NCBI RefSeq assembly: GCF_013114835.1
Contig: NZ_JAAVLW010000002.1
Span: forward strand, 682,001-746,000
Direction: 5' to 3'
From: Bradyrhizobium archetypum
Lineage (GTDB): Bacteria > Pseudomonadota > Alphaproteobacteria > Rhizobiales > Xanthobacteraceae
DNA: 64,000 nucleotides
The translations under genes and the position numbers were made by a program. Positions 43,930 to 55,700 of this stretch are shown here, in pieces (within the stretch, counting starts at the first letter, position 1; every line of letters begins with the position of its first letter). Below the pieces are notes generated by a model. It had not been told where the DNA came from. It searched no databases and worked only from the letters and a program-made list of their open reading frames with translations.

Positions 43930-44925
43930 CTAGCCAAAACGATCCTTCCAGGCGGGTAGCGCGCCGGCGAAGGACAGAGCGGTCGCGGCGTGAACGCCGC
44001 GCGCGATTGCGCGCGCCAACGTGTTGGCGGCCAACATGCCGAGTTCGGTGAGGCCGAACAGCGGATCGATCGGCTTCTTGCCGGTCGCGGCAGCGAACAC
44101 CACGTCGCCGTCCAGCGGCGCATGCACCGGATAGATGGCGCGCGCCATGCCGGTCTGCGCGATCATCGCCAGCCGTCTGGCCTGCGTCTTGGTCAACGCG
44201 GCATCGGTGACCACCACCGCCAGCGTGGTGTTCTCCGCAGGCGTCGCTGACGGCCCACCCTTGAGGCGGGCTCGCAGCATGCCGGGCGTGAACGAAGGCG
44301 GCAGTCCGCGCCCGCCAAACTCGTTGCCCTCTTCGAACGGGGCTGCCCAGAACCAGGGACCATCGCCGATCGTCACGCTGCCGACCGCGTTGACCACCGC
44401 GAGCGCGCCGACGGTGACGCCGCCTTCGGTCTGTGCGGAAGCCGAGCCAAGCCCACCCTTGAAATTGGCCGTGGTCGCGCCGAGCCCGGCGCCGACGCTG
44501 CCGAGCGCGAAATCGGCGCCCGCCGCCTTCGCCGCAGCGTAGCCGAGATCGCGATAGGGCGGGAAGCGTCCCCATGCCTTGTTGCCGCCGTTGAGCAGAT
44601 CGAAGCAGATCGCGCCCGGAACGATCGGAATGATCGCGTCGCGGATGCGAAAGCCGCGCCCCTGTTCGGCAAGCCATGCCTGCACGCCGCCCGCGGCATC
44701 AAGCCCGAGCGCCGAACCGCCGGAAAGCGCGATGCCGTCGATCGCCTCGACGGTGCTCTCGGGCTTGAGCAGCGCATCCTCACGGGTGCCGGGCCCACCG
44801 CCGCGCACGTCGATCGAGGCGACGGCGGGAGAATCGAACAGGATCGCGGTGACGCCGGAAGCGGCGCTTGCGTCGTGGGCGTGGCCGACATGAACGCCGG
44901 CAATATCGGTGAGCAGGTTTTTCAA
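43930..44925 (-). CDS. P1-family peptidase (DmpA/NylC-like N-terminal nucleophile hydrolase)
   Basis: 331 residues. Family member of the self-cleaving DmpA/NylC group, which hydrolyses N-terminal amino acids or amide oligomers. GVHVGHAHDASAASGVTAIL starts it; DGIALSGGSALGLDAAGGV is the conserved middle block. The predicted autocleavage site is in PAENTTLAVVVTDA, making the Thr after Asn the new nucleophile (about residue 230). No signal peptide. KTSC lies 53 bp downstream. Confidence 0.9.
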   Translation of the reverse strand: MKNLLTDIAGVHVGHAHDASAASGVTAILFDSPAVASIDVRGGGPGTREDALLKPESTVEAIDGIALSGGSALGLDAAGGVQAWLAEQGRGFRIRDAIIPIVPGAICFDLLNGGNKAWGRFPPYRDLGYAAAKAAGADFALGSVGAGLGATTANFKGGLGSASAQTEGGVTVGALAVVNAVGSVTIGDGPWFWAAPFEEGNEFGGRGLPPSFTPGMLRARLKGGPSATPAENTTLAVVVTDAALTKTQARRLAMIAQTGMARAIYPVHAPLDGDVVFAAATGKKPIDPLFGLTELGMLAANTLARAIARGVHAATALSFAGALPAWKDRFG

Positions 44926-44982
44926 AGCGCCGGTCCGTGGGCTGGATCCACCCTAATTCTACCGCGTTAAACCCGTTCAAAC

Positions 44983-45078
44983 CCTCATCCTGAGGAGCCG
45001 CGGAGCGGCGTCTCGAAGATGTGGGCCACAGACGGGGCCTCATGGTTCGAGACGCGCTTCGCGCTCCTCACCATGAGG
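44983..45078. repeat. Dispersed palindromic repeat, family D
   Basis: Inverted arms CCTCATCCTGAGGAGC and GCTCCTCACCATGAGG with inner arms GGCGTCTCGAAG / TTCGAGACGCGC. Only one copy is in the window, but this motif is common in Rhizobiales intergenic DNA. It lies upstream of the peptidase gene and downstream of the hybrid kinase. Confidence 0.8.
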
Positions 45079-45135
45079 GGCTGGTGACGCAGAGGACTAA
45101 GGCCTTCCACGGATATATCAGCCGGAGCGCTTGCT

Positions 45136-47499
45136 TCAACTGGCAAGCGCCAGCCTGATCATCCGGGCAAGCTCTGCTTTACGATAGGGCTTTGCCAACA
45201 GCAGCACGCCGGAATCCAGCCGGCCGTGATGGACGATGGCGTTCTCGGTATAGCCCGACGTATAGAGCGTCTTGAGGCCCGGCCGCCGCTTCAGCGCCTC
45301 GTCGACGAGCTGGCGGCCGTTCATCGGGCCGGGCATGATCACGTCGGTGAAAAGCAGATCGACGGTGCTGATACCCTCGATGATGCGCAAGGCATCGGAA
45401 GCGTTGGCCGCCTCCAGCGTTTTGTAACCCAGGCTCTCGATCTGGGTCATCACATAGCGGCGCACCAGCGCATCGTCCTCGACGACGAGCACTGTTTCGT
45501 TGCCGCCCTCGAGGTTAGCCGCGACCTGCGCTTCCGCAGCAGTCTGCTGCAATCCAGTTGCCCGCGGCAGGTAGATCTTGACGGAAGTGCCGTGGCCTTG
45601 CTCGCTGTAGATCTTGATGTGTCCGCCCGACTGCTTGACGAAGCCGAACACCATGCTCAGCCCAAGGCCGGTGCCCCTGCCGACTTCCTTGGTCGTGAAG
45701 AAGGGCTCGAATACACGGTCGAGCAGCGCGGGCGGGATGCCGCTGCCGGTATCGCTGACGGCGATCATGACATAGTGGCCGGGCGTGACCTCGCTGTGCA
45801 TGCCGGCATAGCTCTCGTCGAGATAGACGTTGCTGGTCTCGAGCGCAAGCTTGCCGCCGCCCGGCATAGCGTCGCGCGCGTTGATCGCGAGGTTGAGGAC
45901 GGCCGTGGTGAGCTGGCTCGGATCGGCCAGCGCGGTCCATGCATCATCGGCCAGCAGCGGCGTGATTTCGATTTGTTCGCCAAGCGTGGGGTGCAAGAGC
46001 TTCGCCGCCTCCAGCACCAGCGCGTTGACGTCGACTTCGACGGGTTGCAGCGGCTGCTTGCGGGCAAAGGCGAGGAGATGTTTGGTCAAATTGGCCCCGC
46101 GTTCGGCCGCCTCGTCGATCATTTTCGCGACGGCGGCGAGCTGCGGCTGATCGGCGACCGCTTCCTCCAGAATGCCGATGGTGCCGGTGATCACGGTCAG
46201 GATGTTGTTGAAGTCGTGCGCGACGCCGCCGGTGAGCTGGCCGACCGCGTCCATCTTCTGCGCATGCCGCAATTGGGCTTCCGCAGCCTGCTTCTCGGTC
46301 AGGTCGCGGCCGATGAAGAAGTGGCGGCGCACCGGCTCCGACCACGTTCCGGTCCAGTTCAGCGCGACGGGCTTGCCGTCCTTGCTGATATAGCGCGTCT
46401 CGAAATTGCGCTTGTTCTTTCCCCGGCGCCCCGCCCGCATCTCCTTGCGGGTGTGTTCGAGATCGTCCGGGTGTATGAACTTGATCGCGTTGTGTCCGAC
46501 CATTTCCGACGGCTGATAGCCGAGGATATCGGTGACACTCGGGCTGACCTGGATCAGATTTCCCACGGAATCGCTTACCAGGATGAGGTCGTTCGAAGAT
46601 TCGAATATGCGCCGCCGCTCTTCCATCTCCTGGCTAAGCGCCTGCTCCGTGCGCCTGCTTTCCGTACGCGATGTTCCGAGCAGGCGCGCGAGCTTTGCCT
46701 GCAGTCCGACATTGTCGACCAGCAACACGGCGAGCACGAAGCTTGCGGCGCAGAGGCCGTAGATGCGGCCGAGATAGAAGCCGACATCGAAGCGCGCCAC
46801 GTTCAGGATTGCGGACAGAGCGATGTCGAACAGCCAGGCGCTCATCACGACCATCAGCCAGACGTCGAGGACGGAATACGGCCTGCGCAGCCACAGCACC
46901 GCGAGTGCAGCGAGGCTGAGGCCCCATACCGTCGAGACGACGCCGAGCATGATAGGCGTGTAGTGACCGCCACTCAGAAGGATCGGCAGACGGTCGTGTT
47001 GCGCGGTGACGACCCAGGTGAACAGAGCCATTGCGGCACCGACCGCAACGATGCTTGCAACAACCGCCGTTCGCGCCGAGCCTCCTACCTTGGGTTCGCC
47101 GTCCCTGGCCTTGAGCAGCGCATAGGCGAGCACCATGAGCGGGAATACGCCGTGCCAGACCATGTAGAGCCAAACGGTGGTCTGCGTTCCCGAACCCAGC
47201 AGCCCGCCCGGCGCAAACAGGCCGGGAAAGGTGAGGGCGTGGACGACCGCCGCCGTCGCCGTGAACAGATAACCGCTCGCGAGCAGCAGCAGTCCCCGCG
47301 AACGAGAAATCGTAAATTGCGAATACAGGAGGACGGCGGTGATCAGGTCGTTGATGGCGAGCGCGGACTGATAGCTGGCAACGAACGCCGGGATCGGGGT
47401 AAGCGGCACACCGGCAAACGGCACCGCGGAGGCGAACAGCACCGCCGAGATGACGACCACGACAAGCGCGAACGTGCAATCGTTGCGGGTCGCCGGCAT
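45136..47499 (-). CDS. MASE4-PAS hybrid sensor histidine kinase
   Basis: 787 residues. The N-terminal about 270 residues are a MASE4-type membrane sensor with about eight helices. A PAS domain follows (RRIFESSNDLILVSDSVGNLIQVSPSV), then HisKA (DAVGQLTGGVAHDFNNILTVI, His in VAHDFNN), an HATPase domain (LNLAINARDAMPGGG, DTGSGIP, GTGLGLSMV) and a C-terminal receiver with Asp in LLFTDVIMPGPMNG. The signal is unknown. ATG 47499 is the family-like start; a TTG at 47577 would extend it. It is divergent from a lone receiver gene. Confidence 0.92.
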   Translation of the reverse strand: MPATRNDCTFALVVVVISAVLFASAVPFAGVPLTPIPAFVASYQSALAINDLITAVLLYSQFTISRSRGLLLLASGYLFTATAAVVHALTFPGLFAPGGLLGSGTQTTVWLYMVWHGVFPLMVLAYALLKARDGEPKVGGSARTAVVASIVAVGAAMALFTWVVTAQHDRLPILLSGGHYTPIMLGVVSTVWGLSLAALAVLWLRRPYSVLDVWLMVVMSAWLFDIALSAILNVARFDVGFYLGRIYGLCAASFVLAVLLVDNVGLQAKLARLLGTSRTESRRTEQALSQEMEERRRIFESSNDLILVSDSVGNLIQVSPSVTDILGYQPSEMVGHNAIKFIHPDDLEHTRKEMRAGRRGKNKRNFETRYISKDGKPVALNWTGTWSEPVRRHFFIGRDLTEKQAAEAQLRHAQKMDAVGQLTGGVAHDFNNILTVITGTIGILEEAVADQPQLAAVAKMIDEAAERGANLTKHLLAFARKQPLQPVEVDVNALVLEAAKLLHPTLGEQIEITPLLADDAWTALADPSQLTTAVLNLAINARDAMPGGGKLALETSNVYLDESYAGMHSEVTPGHYVMIAVSDTGSGIPPALLDRVFEPFFTTKEVGRGTGLGLSMVFGFVKQSGGHIKIYSEQGHGTSVKIYLPRATGLQQTAAEAQVAANLEGGNETVLVVEDDALVRRYVMTQIESLGYKTLEAANASDALRIIEGISTVDLLFTDVIMPGPMNGRQLVDEALKRRPGLKTLYTSGYTENAIVHHGRLDSGVLLLAKPYRKAELARMIRLALAS

Positions 47500-47820
47500 C
47501 GTGGAAAGAAAGATGTTGCGCTCGTCACCCAACAATCGGCTCCGGCAAACTGGCAGCGAACGCGCCAAAGGCTTCAAACACGCATAAACAATCTATCCGA
47601 TGCGGTCGAACGTCCCGGCGACATACCCCGCGCGGGAATCCGACCTATCAGCCTAGGCTAGCGGCGCCTCGGCAGGAATCAACCCAGGGTATGAAGGGAA
47701 CAGCAGCGCGCCGATGAGGGTAACCGCCTCTTTACCGACTGGCTGAATAATGCCCGCGGAACCGCTCAAATCCACCAATTCCATCGTAAGCTGTTGGCAC
47801 GACCGATCCGGGAGGCTCCC
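47500..47820. other. Intergenic region between divergent signalling genes
   Basis: 321 bp between the hybrid kinase and the receiver gene. It presumably holds both promoters. No consensus EcfG, sigma-54 or FixK site and no convincing gene was seen. Confidence 0.5.
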
Positions 47821-48219
47821 ATGCCCCGCGTGCTTGTTGTTGACGACCAAGCCGACGTTCGTGCGATGATTTCTATCGTGCTGCGCATCCATCATTTCGA
47901 AATTGTCGAAGCGGCCAGCGCCGAGTCCGCATTGAAGCTGTTCGAGGGATCAAGCTTCGACCTTGCCATCGTGGACGTCTTTCTGCAGGGCACCAGCGGC
48001 TCTGATCTGATTACAGCGTTGCGCGCCCGCGTGCCGGGGCTGCCTGTCATTGCGATTTCAGGAATGACCGCGCTGGAATTTCTGTCCGAAACGCCCGAGC
48101 TCTCCAACGTGGTCTGTCTGCAGAAGCCGTTTCGGCCGCCGGATCTGATACGTGCGATCGAAGCGGCGCAGGGATCGCTGCAGCCGTCGGCCGGTGCCGT
48201 CGCAGCATTGGCACGATAG
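47821..48219 (+). CDS. Single-domain response regulator
   Basis: 132 residues, one receiver domain and a short tail. VLVVDDQADVR has the acidic pocket, FDLAIVDVFLQG the phosphate-accepting Asp, AISGMT the switch residue and LQKPFRPPDL the Lys. No output domain, so it passes phosphate on or binds a partner. GGGAGG lies 5 bases before the ATG. It sits among three histidine kinases, so it is a likely relay partner. Confidence 0.92.
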   Translation: MPRVLVVDDQADVRAMISIVLRIHHFEIVEAASAESALKLFEGSSFDLAIVDVFLQGTSGSDLITALRARVPGLPVIAISGMTALEFLSETPELSNVVCLQKPFRPPDLIRAIEAAQGSLQPSAGAVAALAR

Positions 48220-48264
48220 GTCGTTGAAGATCGTGCTTGATTGCGGCTGATCCGCGAGCCGCCG

Positions 48265-49764
48265 CTACCGCTCGGCGCGTAGCAGACCATTGCCGTCGAG
48301 GGCGGCAACGTCGCGGATCGGAACCGGATCGGCGGTGAACTGCCGTCGCGTCAACGGCACCGAGAGGCGGCAAACCAGGCCCTCCAGGCGCCAATCGAAT
48401 TCGGCCCGGCCGCCGAGCTGCGACTCGATGCTGGCAATCACGCTTCTGGTCCCGAACCCTCGCGATATCGGCTTCCCGACCGGCGGCCCGCCGGTCTCTG
48501 TCCAGGTGATCTTGAGCAGGCCCGCCTGGTTTTCCCAGCTCACGGCCAGCCGGCCCGACAGCGCCGACAAGGCACCGTATTTTGCGGAATTGGTGACGAG
48601 TTCGTGCAGCGCGAGCGCGATCGTCTGGGCCGTCGCCGGTTCGAGCTGAACCTCCGGTCCGGACAAGTTGATCTGCTCGCCGGTCGAATAGGGCGCCAGC
48701 TCCTCGTCGATCAGCTTGCGTATTTCGGCGCCTTGCCAGCTCGACAGCGACAGCACGGTGTGCACGCGCGCAAGGGCATTGATCCGTCCTTCGACCGAAC
48801 GGATGTAGGTCTTCACGTTCTCGCCCCGCGTCAGCCGGACGATGGATTGCGCCAGCGCCAGCGCGTTCTTGGCGCGATGATCGACTTCGCGTGCGAGCAG
48901 GGTCTGACGCTCTTCGGCCTGTTTGCGCTCGGTGATGTCAACGGTCACCCCGCTGACGCGAATGACCCGGCCGTCCTTGTCGGCACTCGCCGCCGCCGTT
49001 CCGGCGCACCAGCGCATCTCGCCATTCGGTCGGATGATGCGAAATTCCGCTTCGTACGACTTTGCACCCTTGGCGAAGCTGGCCCACGCCTCGTGCAATT
49101 CATGAACATCGTCGGGATGAAACAGCGCCTGGATATTGGCCGGGGTCAGCTCGAAGCTTTCGGGATCGACGCCCAGGATCTGATACTGGCCTTCGTCCCA
49201 CATCCAGTCGCCATTGACCCAGTCCCAATCCCAGGATCCCATCTTTCCGGCGGCGATCGCCAGGCTGCGGCGCTGCTCGCTTTCCAGAAGCCGGGCGTGC
49301 GACTCCTCCAATTCAGCGGTGCGGGCGCGTACGCGATCCTCAAGTTCGGCATTAAGGCGCTCGAGCTGGCGTGTCTTGCGATAGAGCTCCGCGAACACCT
49401 TGATCTTGGCGCGCAGCACCTCCGGCACAACCGGCACCGGGACGTAGTCGACCGCGCCCATCTCATAGCCGCGCAGCCGGTCGATGTCGCTGACCTGGAT
49501 CGCAGAAATGAAGATCATCGCCGTCTTCTGGAAGCGGGGATGCTCGCGGATCATGGCGGCGAGCTCGAAGCCGTCGAGTTCCGGCATGCAGACGTCGACT
49601 AGGATGATGGCAACGTCGTTCTTGAGCAGAAACTCGAGCGCTTCGCGCCCCGACGAGGCCTTGACCAGGTTCTCGCCGAGTTCCTTCAGGATGACCTCAT
49701 AGGCGAGCAGCTTCGCCGGCTGATCGTCAACCAGAAGAATGTTTACCTTCTCTTGGTCCATCAT
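48265..49764 (-). CDS. Receiver-PAS-HWE histidine kinase
   Basis: 499 residues. An N-terminal receiver (ILLVDDQPAKLLAYEVIL, Asp in IILVDVCMPELDG) is followed by a coiled coil (LNAELEDRVRARTAELEESHARLLESE), a PAS/PAC fold (GSWDWDWVNGDWMWDE to RVIRVSGVTVDITERK) and an HWE-type kinase (LAREVDHRAKNALALAQSIVRL, HALHELVTNSAKYGALS). HWE kinases often feed single receivers and stress responses. It begins 13 bp after the giant HAMP kinase gene, so the two are cotranscribed; its receiver is a likely target of that kinase. Confidence 0.93.
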   Translation of the reverse strand: MMDQEKVNILLVDDQPAKLLAYEVILKELGENLVKASSGREALEFLLKNDVAIILVDVCMPELDGFELAAMIREHPRFQKTAMIFISAIQVSDIDRLRGYEMGAVDYVPVPVVPEVLRAKIKVFAELYRKTRQLERLNAELEDRVRARTAELEESHARLLESEQRRSLAIAAGKMGSWDWDWVNGDWMWDEGQYQILGVDPESFELTPANIQALFHPDDVHELHEAWASFAKGAKSYEAEFRIIRPNGEMRWCAGTAAASADKDGRVIRVSGVTVDITERKQAEERQTLLAREVDHRAKNALALAQSIVRLTRGENVKTYIRSVEGRINALARVHTVLSLSSWQGAEIRKLIDEELAPYSTGEQINLSGPEVQLEPATAQTIALALHELVTNSAKYGALSALSGRLAVSWENQAGLLKITWTETGGPPVGKPISRGFGTRSVIASIESQLGGRAEFDWRLEGLVCRLSVPLTRRQFTADPVPIRDVAALDGNGLLRAER

Positions 49765-49777
49765 CTGCTTACGCCGG

Positions 49778-52700
49778 TCAGCGGTGCAACCACATTCGGA
49801 TAGCGAGCAGCAACTGCTCGGTATTGACGGGCTTGGCGAGATAGTCCGAAGCGCCGGCTTCGAGGCATTTCTCGCGGTCGCCCTTCATCGCCTTGGCCGT
49901 CAGCGCGATGATCGGCAGGCGGCTGAACGACGGATTTTCTCGAATAACGCCCATCGTCTGATAGCCGTCCATTTGCGGCATCATGATATCCATCAACACG
50001 ATTGCGATGTTCGGATTAGACTTGACCAGCGCGATGGCCTCGTGGCCCGTCGTCGCGGTCAGCACCTTCATGCCGCGCCGTTCGAGCACACTCGACAGCG
50101 CGAAGATGTTGCGGGCGTCGTCATCAACCAGAAGCGCGGTCTTGCCAACCAGGTCCTCGTCGGAGCTATTGAGCTTTTCGAGCATTCTCTGCTTCTCGAC
50201 CGGCAATTCCGTGATCACACGGTGCAAAAACAGCGACGTTTCGTCGAGCAGGCGTTCCGGCGACTCGACGCCCTTCACCACGATGCTCCTCGCCATGGTG
50301 TGAAGTTCCGCGTCTTCCTCGGCTGAAAGTTCCCGCCCTGTGAACACCACGACCGGCACGTTCGACAGCGTTTCGTCGTTGCGCAGCTTGTCGAGAACCT
50401 CGAAGCCGCTCATGTCGGGCAGGCGCAGATCCAGCACGACGCAGTCACACGGCTGGTTTCGCATCGTCGACAACGCATCCGCGCCGGTGTCGGCGGTGAG
50501 AATCTCGATGTCGTCGTGACCGAGCAATTCGGTGATGCTCATCTGCTCGGCGGCATTGTCCTCCACGATCAGGAGGCGCTTGCGGCGCGGCTTGGCATAT
50601 TCCTTGATCTGCGACAGCGCCGCGCTGACGCCCTCTGGCGTTGTCGGCTTGTTGACGAAGGAAAACGCGCCGCGCGCCAGCGCGTGCTGACGATCCTCAT
50701 CGAGCGTGATGATCTGCACCGGAATGTGCCGCGTCAGCGGATTGTGCTTGAGCTGGCTCAATACGGTCCAGCCCAGCATGTCCGGCAGGAACACGTCGAG
50801 CGAAACTGCGGCCGGCTGGAACTGCTTGGCGAGATCGAGCGCTTCGGCGCCGCGGCTGGCGACCAGCACCTTGAAGCCCTTGTCGCGGGCCAGATCGATC
50901 AGTACCCGCGCATAATGCGGATCGTCCTCGACAATCAGCAGGATCGTATCGCCCGGCGCGAGGTTGAGGCGATCGTCCGGCAATTGCTCGATGATCCGCT
51001 CCTGCGTCGTGGCGGCCTGCAACGCCGGCGGCGGCGCGGGCGCGAACGGCGACGGGGCAGGGGGACGCGGTGCAATGGTGGGACCGGAATATTTCAACGG
51101 CAGATAAAGCACGAAGGTGCTGCCCTTGCCGGGCGCGCTGCGCAGATGGATTTCGCCGCCGAGCAGGCTCGCAAGCTCGCGGCTGATAGCAAGACCGAGA
51201 CCGGTGCCGCCGTATTTGCGGCTGGTGCCGGCGTCCGCTTGCTGGAACGCCTCGAAGATCAGTTTCTGCTTCTCCAAGGGAATGCCGATGCCGGTGTCGG
51301 TCACCTCGAACGCGACCACGGCGGGTGCATGATTGAGGATCGGATGCTCGGCGCTCCAGCCGCCGACGGCCGCCGACACGTTCAACTTCACGCCGCCTTC
51401 CGCGGTGAACTTGAACGCGTTCGACAAGAGGTTCTTCAGAACCTGCTGCAGGCGCTTGGAGTCGGTCACCATGCTGCGGGGCAGATTCTCGTCGACATTG
51501 ACGTTGAAGGAGAGGTGGCGGTTCTCGGCCTCGTGCTTGAACGGCCGCCCGACGGTCTCCAACAGGCTCGACGTCAAGATCTCCTCGGCGTCGACGGTGA
51601 CCGTGCCGGACTCGATCTTCGACAGGTCGAGGATGTCGCTGATCAGGTTGAGCAGGTCGGTGCCGGCGCCGTGGATGGTGCGGGCGAACTCGACCTGTTT
51701 CGGCGACAGGTTGCCGTCGGGGTTTTCGGTGAGCTGCTGGCCGAGGATCAGGATGCTATTGAGTGGCGTGCGCAGCTCGTGCGACATGTTGGCGAGGAAT
51801 TCGGACTTGTACTTCGAGGTCAGCGCGAGTTCGGTTGCCTTTTCCTCAAGTGCGCGCCGCGCCTGTTCGATTTCCTGGTTCTTTCTTTCCACCTCGACGT
51901 TGCGCTCGGCGAGCTGCTGGGCCTTCTGTTCGAGCTGCTCGTTGGTCTGCTGCAGTTCCTTCTGCTGCGTCTGCAATTCGCCGGCGAGCTGCTGCGATTG
52001 CTTCAGCAGGCCTTCGGTCTGCATCGTGGCCTCGATCGAGTTGAGCACGATGCCGATGCTGTCGGTCAGTTGTTCGAGGAAGGTCATTTGCGACGTCGTG
52101 AAAGAGCCGATCGAGGAAAGCTCGATCACCGCCTTCACCTGGTTCTCGAACAGCACCGGAAGCACGACGATATTCTTCGGGATCACGCGTAGCAGCGCCG
52201 AATTGATCGGCGCGGTATCGCTCGGGATATCCGATACCAGCCGTTGCCGCTTGTCCATGGCGCATTGGCCGATCAAGCCTTCGCCGAACTGCACGACCTG
52301 CGGATGCGGATTGGCGCCATCGCCGGCATAGGAGGACAGCAGGCGCAATTGCGCGGTTTCGGCGTTCTCCACCTGGTAGATCGCGCCCATATGCGCGTTG
52401 ACGAGCGGCGCCAGCTCGGTCAGCAGCAGCCGGCCGACGGTGGAAAGTTCGCGCTGGCCCTGCAGCATGTTGGTGAAGCGGGCGAGGTTGGTCTTCAGCC
52501 AGTCCTGCTCGGTATTGACCTGCGTGGTGAGGCGCAGATTACCGATCATCGTATTGATGTTGTCCTTGAGTTCGGCGACTTCGCCGCGGGCGTCGACCTG
52601 GATCGACCGGGTCAGGTCGCCCTTGGTCACGGCGGTTGCGACTTCGGCGATCGCGCGCACCTGCGAGGTCAGGTTGGCGGCGAGCAGGTTGACGTTGCCG

Positions 52701-55700
52701 GTGAGGTCCTTCCAGGTGCCGGCGGCGCCAGGCACGTTGGCCTGGCCGCCGAGCCGGCCCTCGACGCCGACCTCGCGCGCCACGCTGGTCACCTGGTCGG
52801 CGAAGGTCGCGAGCGTCTCGGTCATGTTGTTGATGGTGTCGGCAAGGGCCGCAACTTCGCCCTTGGATTTCACGGTCAGGTTCTGCTTCAGGTCGCCGTT
52901 GGCGACCGCAGTCACGACCTTGACGATGCCGCGGACCTGTTCGGTCAGGTTGGCAGCCATGAAGTTGACGGTGTCGGTGAGGTCCTTCCAGGTGCCGGCG
53001 ACGCCCGGGACCTGTGCCTGACCGCCGAGCTTGCCCTCGGTGCCGACCTCGCGCGCCACGCGCGTCACTTCGCCGGCAAAGGCGTTGAGCTGGTCGACCA
53101 TCGTGTTGATGGTGTTCTTCAGTTCGAGGATTTCGCCCTTCACGTCGACCGTGATCTTGCGCGACAGGTCGCCGCGCGCCACCGCGGTGGTGACTTCGGC
53201 GATGTTGCGGACCTGGGTGGTCAGGTTGGCCGCCAAAAGGTTGACGTTGTCGGTCAGGTCCTTCCAGGTGCCGCCGACGCCTGGCACCACGGCCTGGCCG
53301 CCGAGCCGGCCCTCGGTGCCGACTTCGCGCGCCACGCGCGTCACTTCAGCGGCAAAGGAGCGAAGCTGCTCGACCATCGTGTTCAGGGTGTCCTTGAGCA
53401 GCAGGATTTCGCCGCGGACGTCCACCGTGATCTTCTTGGAAAGGTCGCCGCCGGCAATCGCGGTCGCCACCTCGGCGATGTTGCGGACCTGCGCCGTCAG
53501 GTTCGAGGCCATGAAGTTGACGTTGTCGGTGAGGTCCTTCCAGGTGCCGGCGACTTCAGGTACCTGGGCCTGGCCGCCGAGCTTGCCTTCGGTGCCGACC
53601 TCGCGCGCCACGCGCGTAACTTCGGAGGCGAAGGCGTTGAGCTGGTCCACCATCGTGTTGACGGTGTTCTTCAATTCGAGAATCTCGCCCTTAACGTCGA
53701 CGGTGATCTTCTTCGACAGGTCGCCCTTCGCCACCGCCGTCGTGACTTCGGCGATGTTGCGGACCTGGCCGGTGAGGTTGCCAGCCATCGAATTGACGTT
53801 GTCGGTGAGGTCCTTCCAGGTGCCGGCGACGCCGGGCACGTTGGCCTGACCGCCCAACCGGCCCTCGGTGCCGACCTCGCGCGCCACGCGGGTCACTTCG
53901 CCCGCGAAACGGTTGAGCTGGTCGACCATCGTGTTGAGCGTTTCCTTGAGCTGCAGGATCTCGCCGCGCACGTCGACCGTGATCTTGCGCGACAGGTCGC
54001 CGCCGGCGATCGCGGTCGCGACTTCGGCGATGTTGCGGACCTGGGCGGTGAGGTTGCCCGCCATCGAGTTCACCGAGTCGGTCAGGTCTTTCCAGGTGCC
54101 GGCGACGCCGGTCACCTGGGCCTGACCGCCAAGCTTGCCATCGGTGCCAACTTCGCGCGCCACGCGCGTCACTTCGGACGCAAAGGCGTTGAGCTGGTCG
54201 ACCATCGTGTTGAGCGTTTCCTTCAACTGCAGGATTTCGCCCGATACGTTGACCGTGATCTTCTTCGACAGGTCGCCCTTGGCCACCGCGGTTGCGACTT
54301 CGGCGATGTTGCGGACTTGGGCGGTGAGGTTGCCGGCCATCGAATTGACGTTGTCGGTGAGGTCCTTCCAGGTGCCGGCGACGCCGCGCACGTTGGCCTG
54401 GCCGCCGAGCTTGCCTTCGGTGCCGACTTCGCGCGCGACGCGCGTCACTTCGCCGGCGAATGCGTTGAGCTGGTCCACCATCGTATTGATGGTGTCCTTT
54501 AGCTCCAAAATTTCGCCGCGGACGTCCACCGTGATCTTCTTTGAGAGGTCGCCGTTGGCGACCGCGGTCGTCACCTCGGCGATGTTGCGGACCTGCGCCG
54601 TCAGGTTCGAGGCCATCGAGTTGACGCTTTCGGTGAGGTCCTTCCAGGTGCCGGCGACGCCGAGCACGTTGGCCTGGCCGCCGAGCCGTCCCTCGGTGCC
54701 GACTTCGCGGGCGACGCGCGTCACTTCGCCGGCAAAGGCGTTGAGCTGGTCGACCATCGTGTTGAGCGTTTCCTTCAACTGCAGGATTTCGCCCGAGACG
54801 TTCACAGTGATCTTCTTCGACAGGTCGCCGCCGGCGATCGCGGTGGCGACGTCGGCGATATTGCGGACCTGCGCCGTCAGGTTGGAGGCCATGAAGTTGA
54901 CGTTGTCGGTGAGGTCCTTCCAGGTGCCGGCAACGCCGGGGACCTGGGCCTGACCGCCGAGCTTGCCTTCGGTGCCAACCTCGCGGGCGACACGCGTCAC
55001 TTCGGAGGCGAACGAGTTGAGCTGGTCGACCATCGTGTTGATGGTGTCCTTTAGCTCCAGGATTTCGCCGCGGACGTCGACCGTGATCTTGCGCGAGAGG
55101 TCGCCGCGGGCGACCGCGGTGGTGACGTTGGCGATGTTGCGCACCTGGGCGGTGAGGTTGCCGCACATCGCGTTGACGGAATCGGTCAGGTCCTTCCAGG
55201 TGCCGGCGACGCCGGGGACGATCGCCTGGCCGCCGAGCTTGCCGTCGGTGCCGACCTCGCGCGCCACGCGCGTCACCTCGGAGGCGAAGGAGCGGAGCTG
55301 GTCCACCATCGTGTTGATGGCTTCCTTGAGCTGCAGGATCTCGCCGCGGACGTCCACCGTGATCTTTTTCGACAGGTCGCCATTGGCGACTGCGATGGTG
55401 ACCTCGGCGATGTTGCGCACCTGGCCGGTGAGGTTGTTAGCCATCGAGTTGACGCTCTCGGTGAGGTCCTTCCAGACGCCGGTCACTTCCGGCACCTGGG
55501 CCTGACCGCCGAGCTTGCCCTCGGTGCCGACCTCGCGCGCCACGCGCGTCACTTCGGACGTGAAGACGCCGAGCTGCTTGATCATCGTATTGACGATGTT
55601 GGCCGATTGCAGGAATTCGCCGCCCAGCGGGCGGCCGTCGACGTCGAGCTGCACGGTCTGCAACAGATCGCCCTGCGCGACCGCGGCAACCGCGCGCGTG

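Noticed and set aside
45226..47661. An 811-codon open frame on the plus strand opposite the MASE4 hybrid kinase
   Set aside because: The minus-strand kinase has all catalytic motifs; the plus frame is charged, repetitive antisense sequence caused by high GC.
52244..54502. Long open frames on the plus strand across the HAMP array
   Set aside because: They mirror the 276-bp coding repeat on the minus strand; the translations are repetitive shadows rich in His, Arg and Val with no family character.
52535..55570. Regularly spaced repeats considered as a CRISPR or satellite array
   Set aside because: Units are 276 bp, in frame and coding HAMP domains; there are no short repeat-spacer units and no cas genes.
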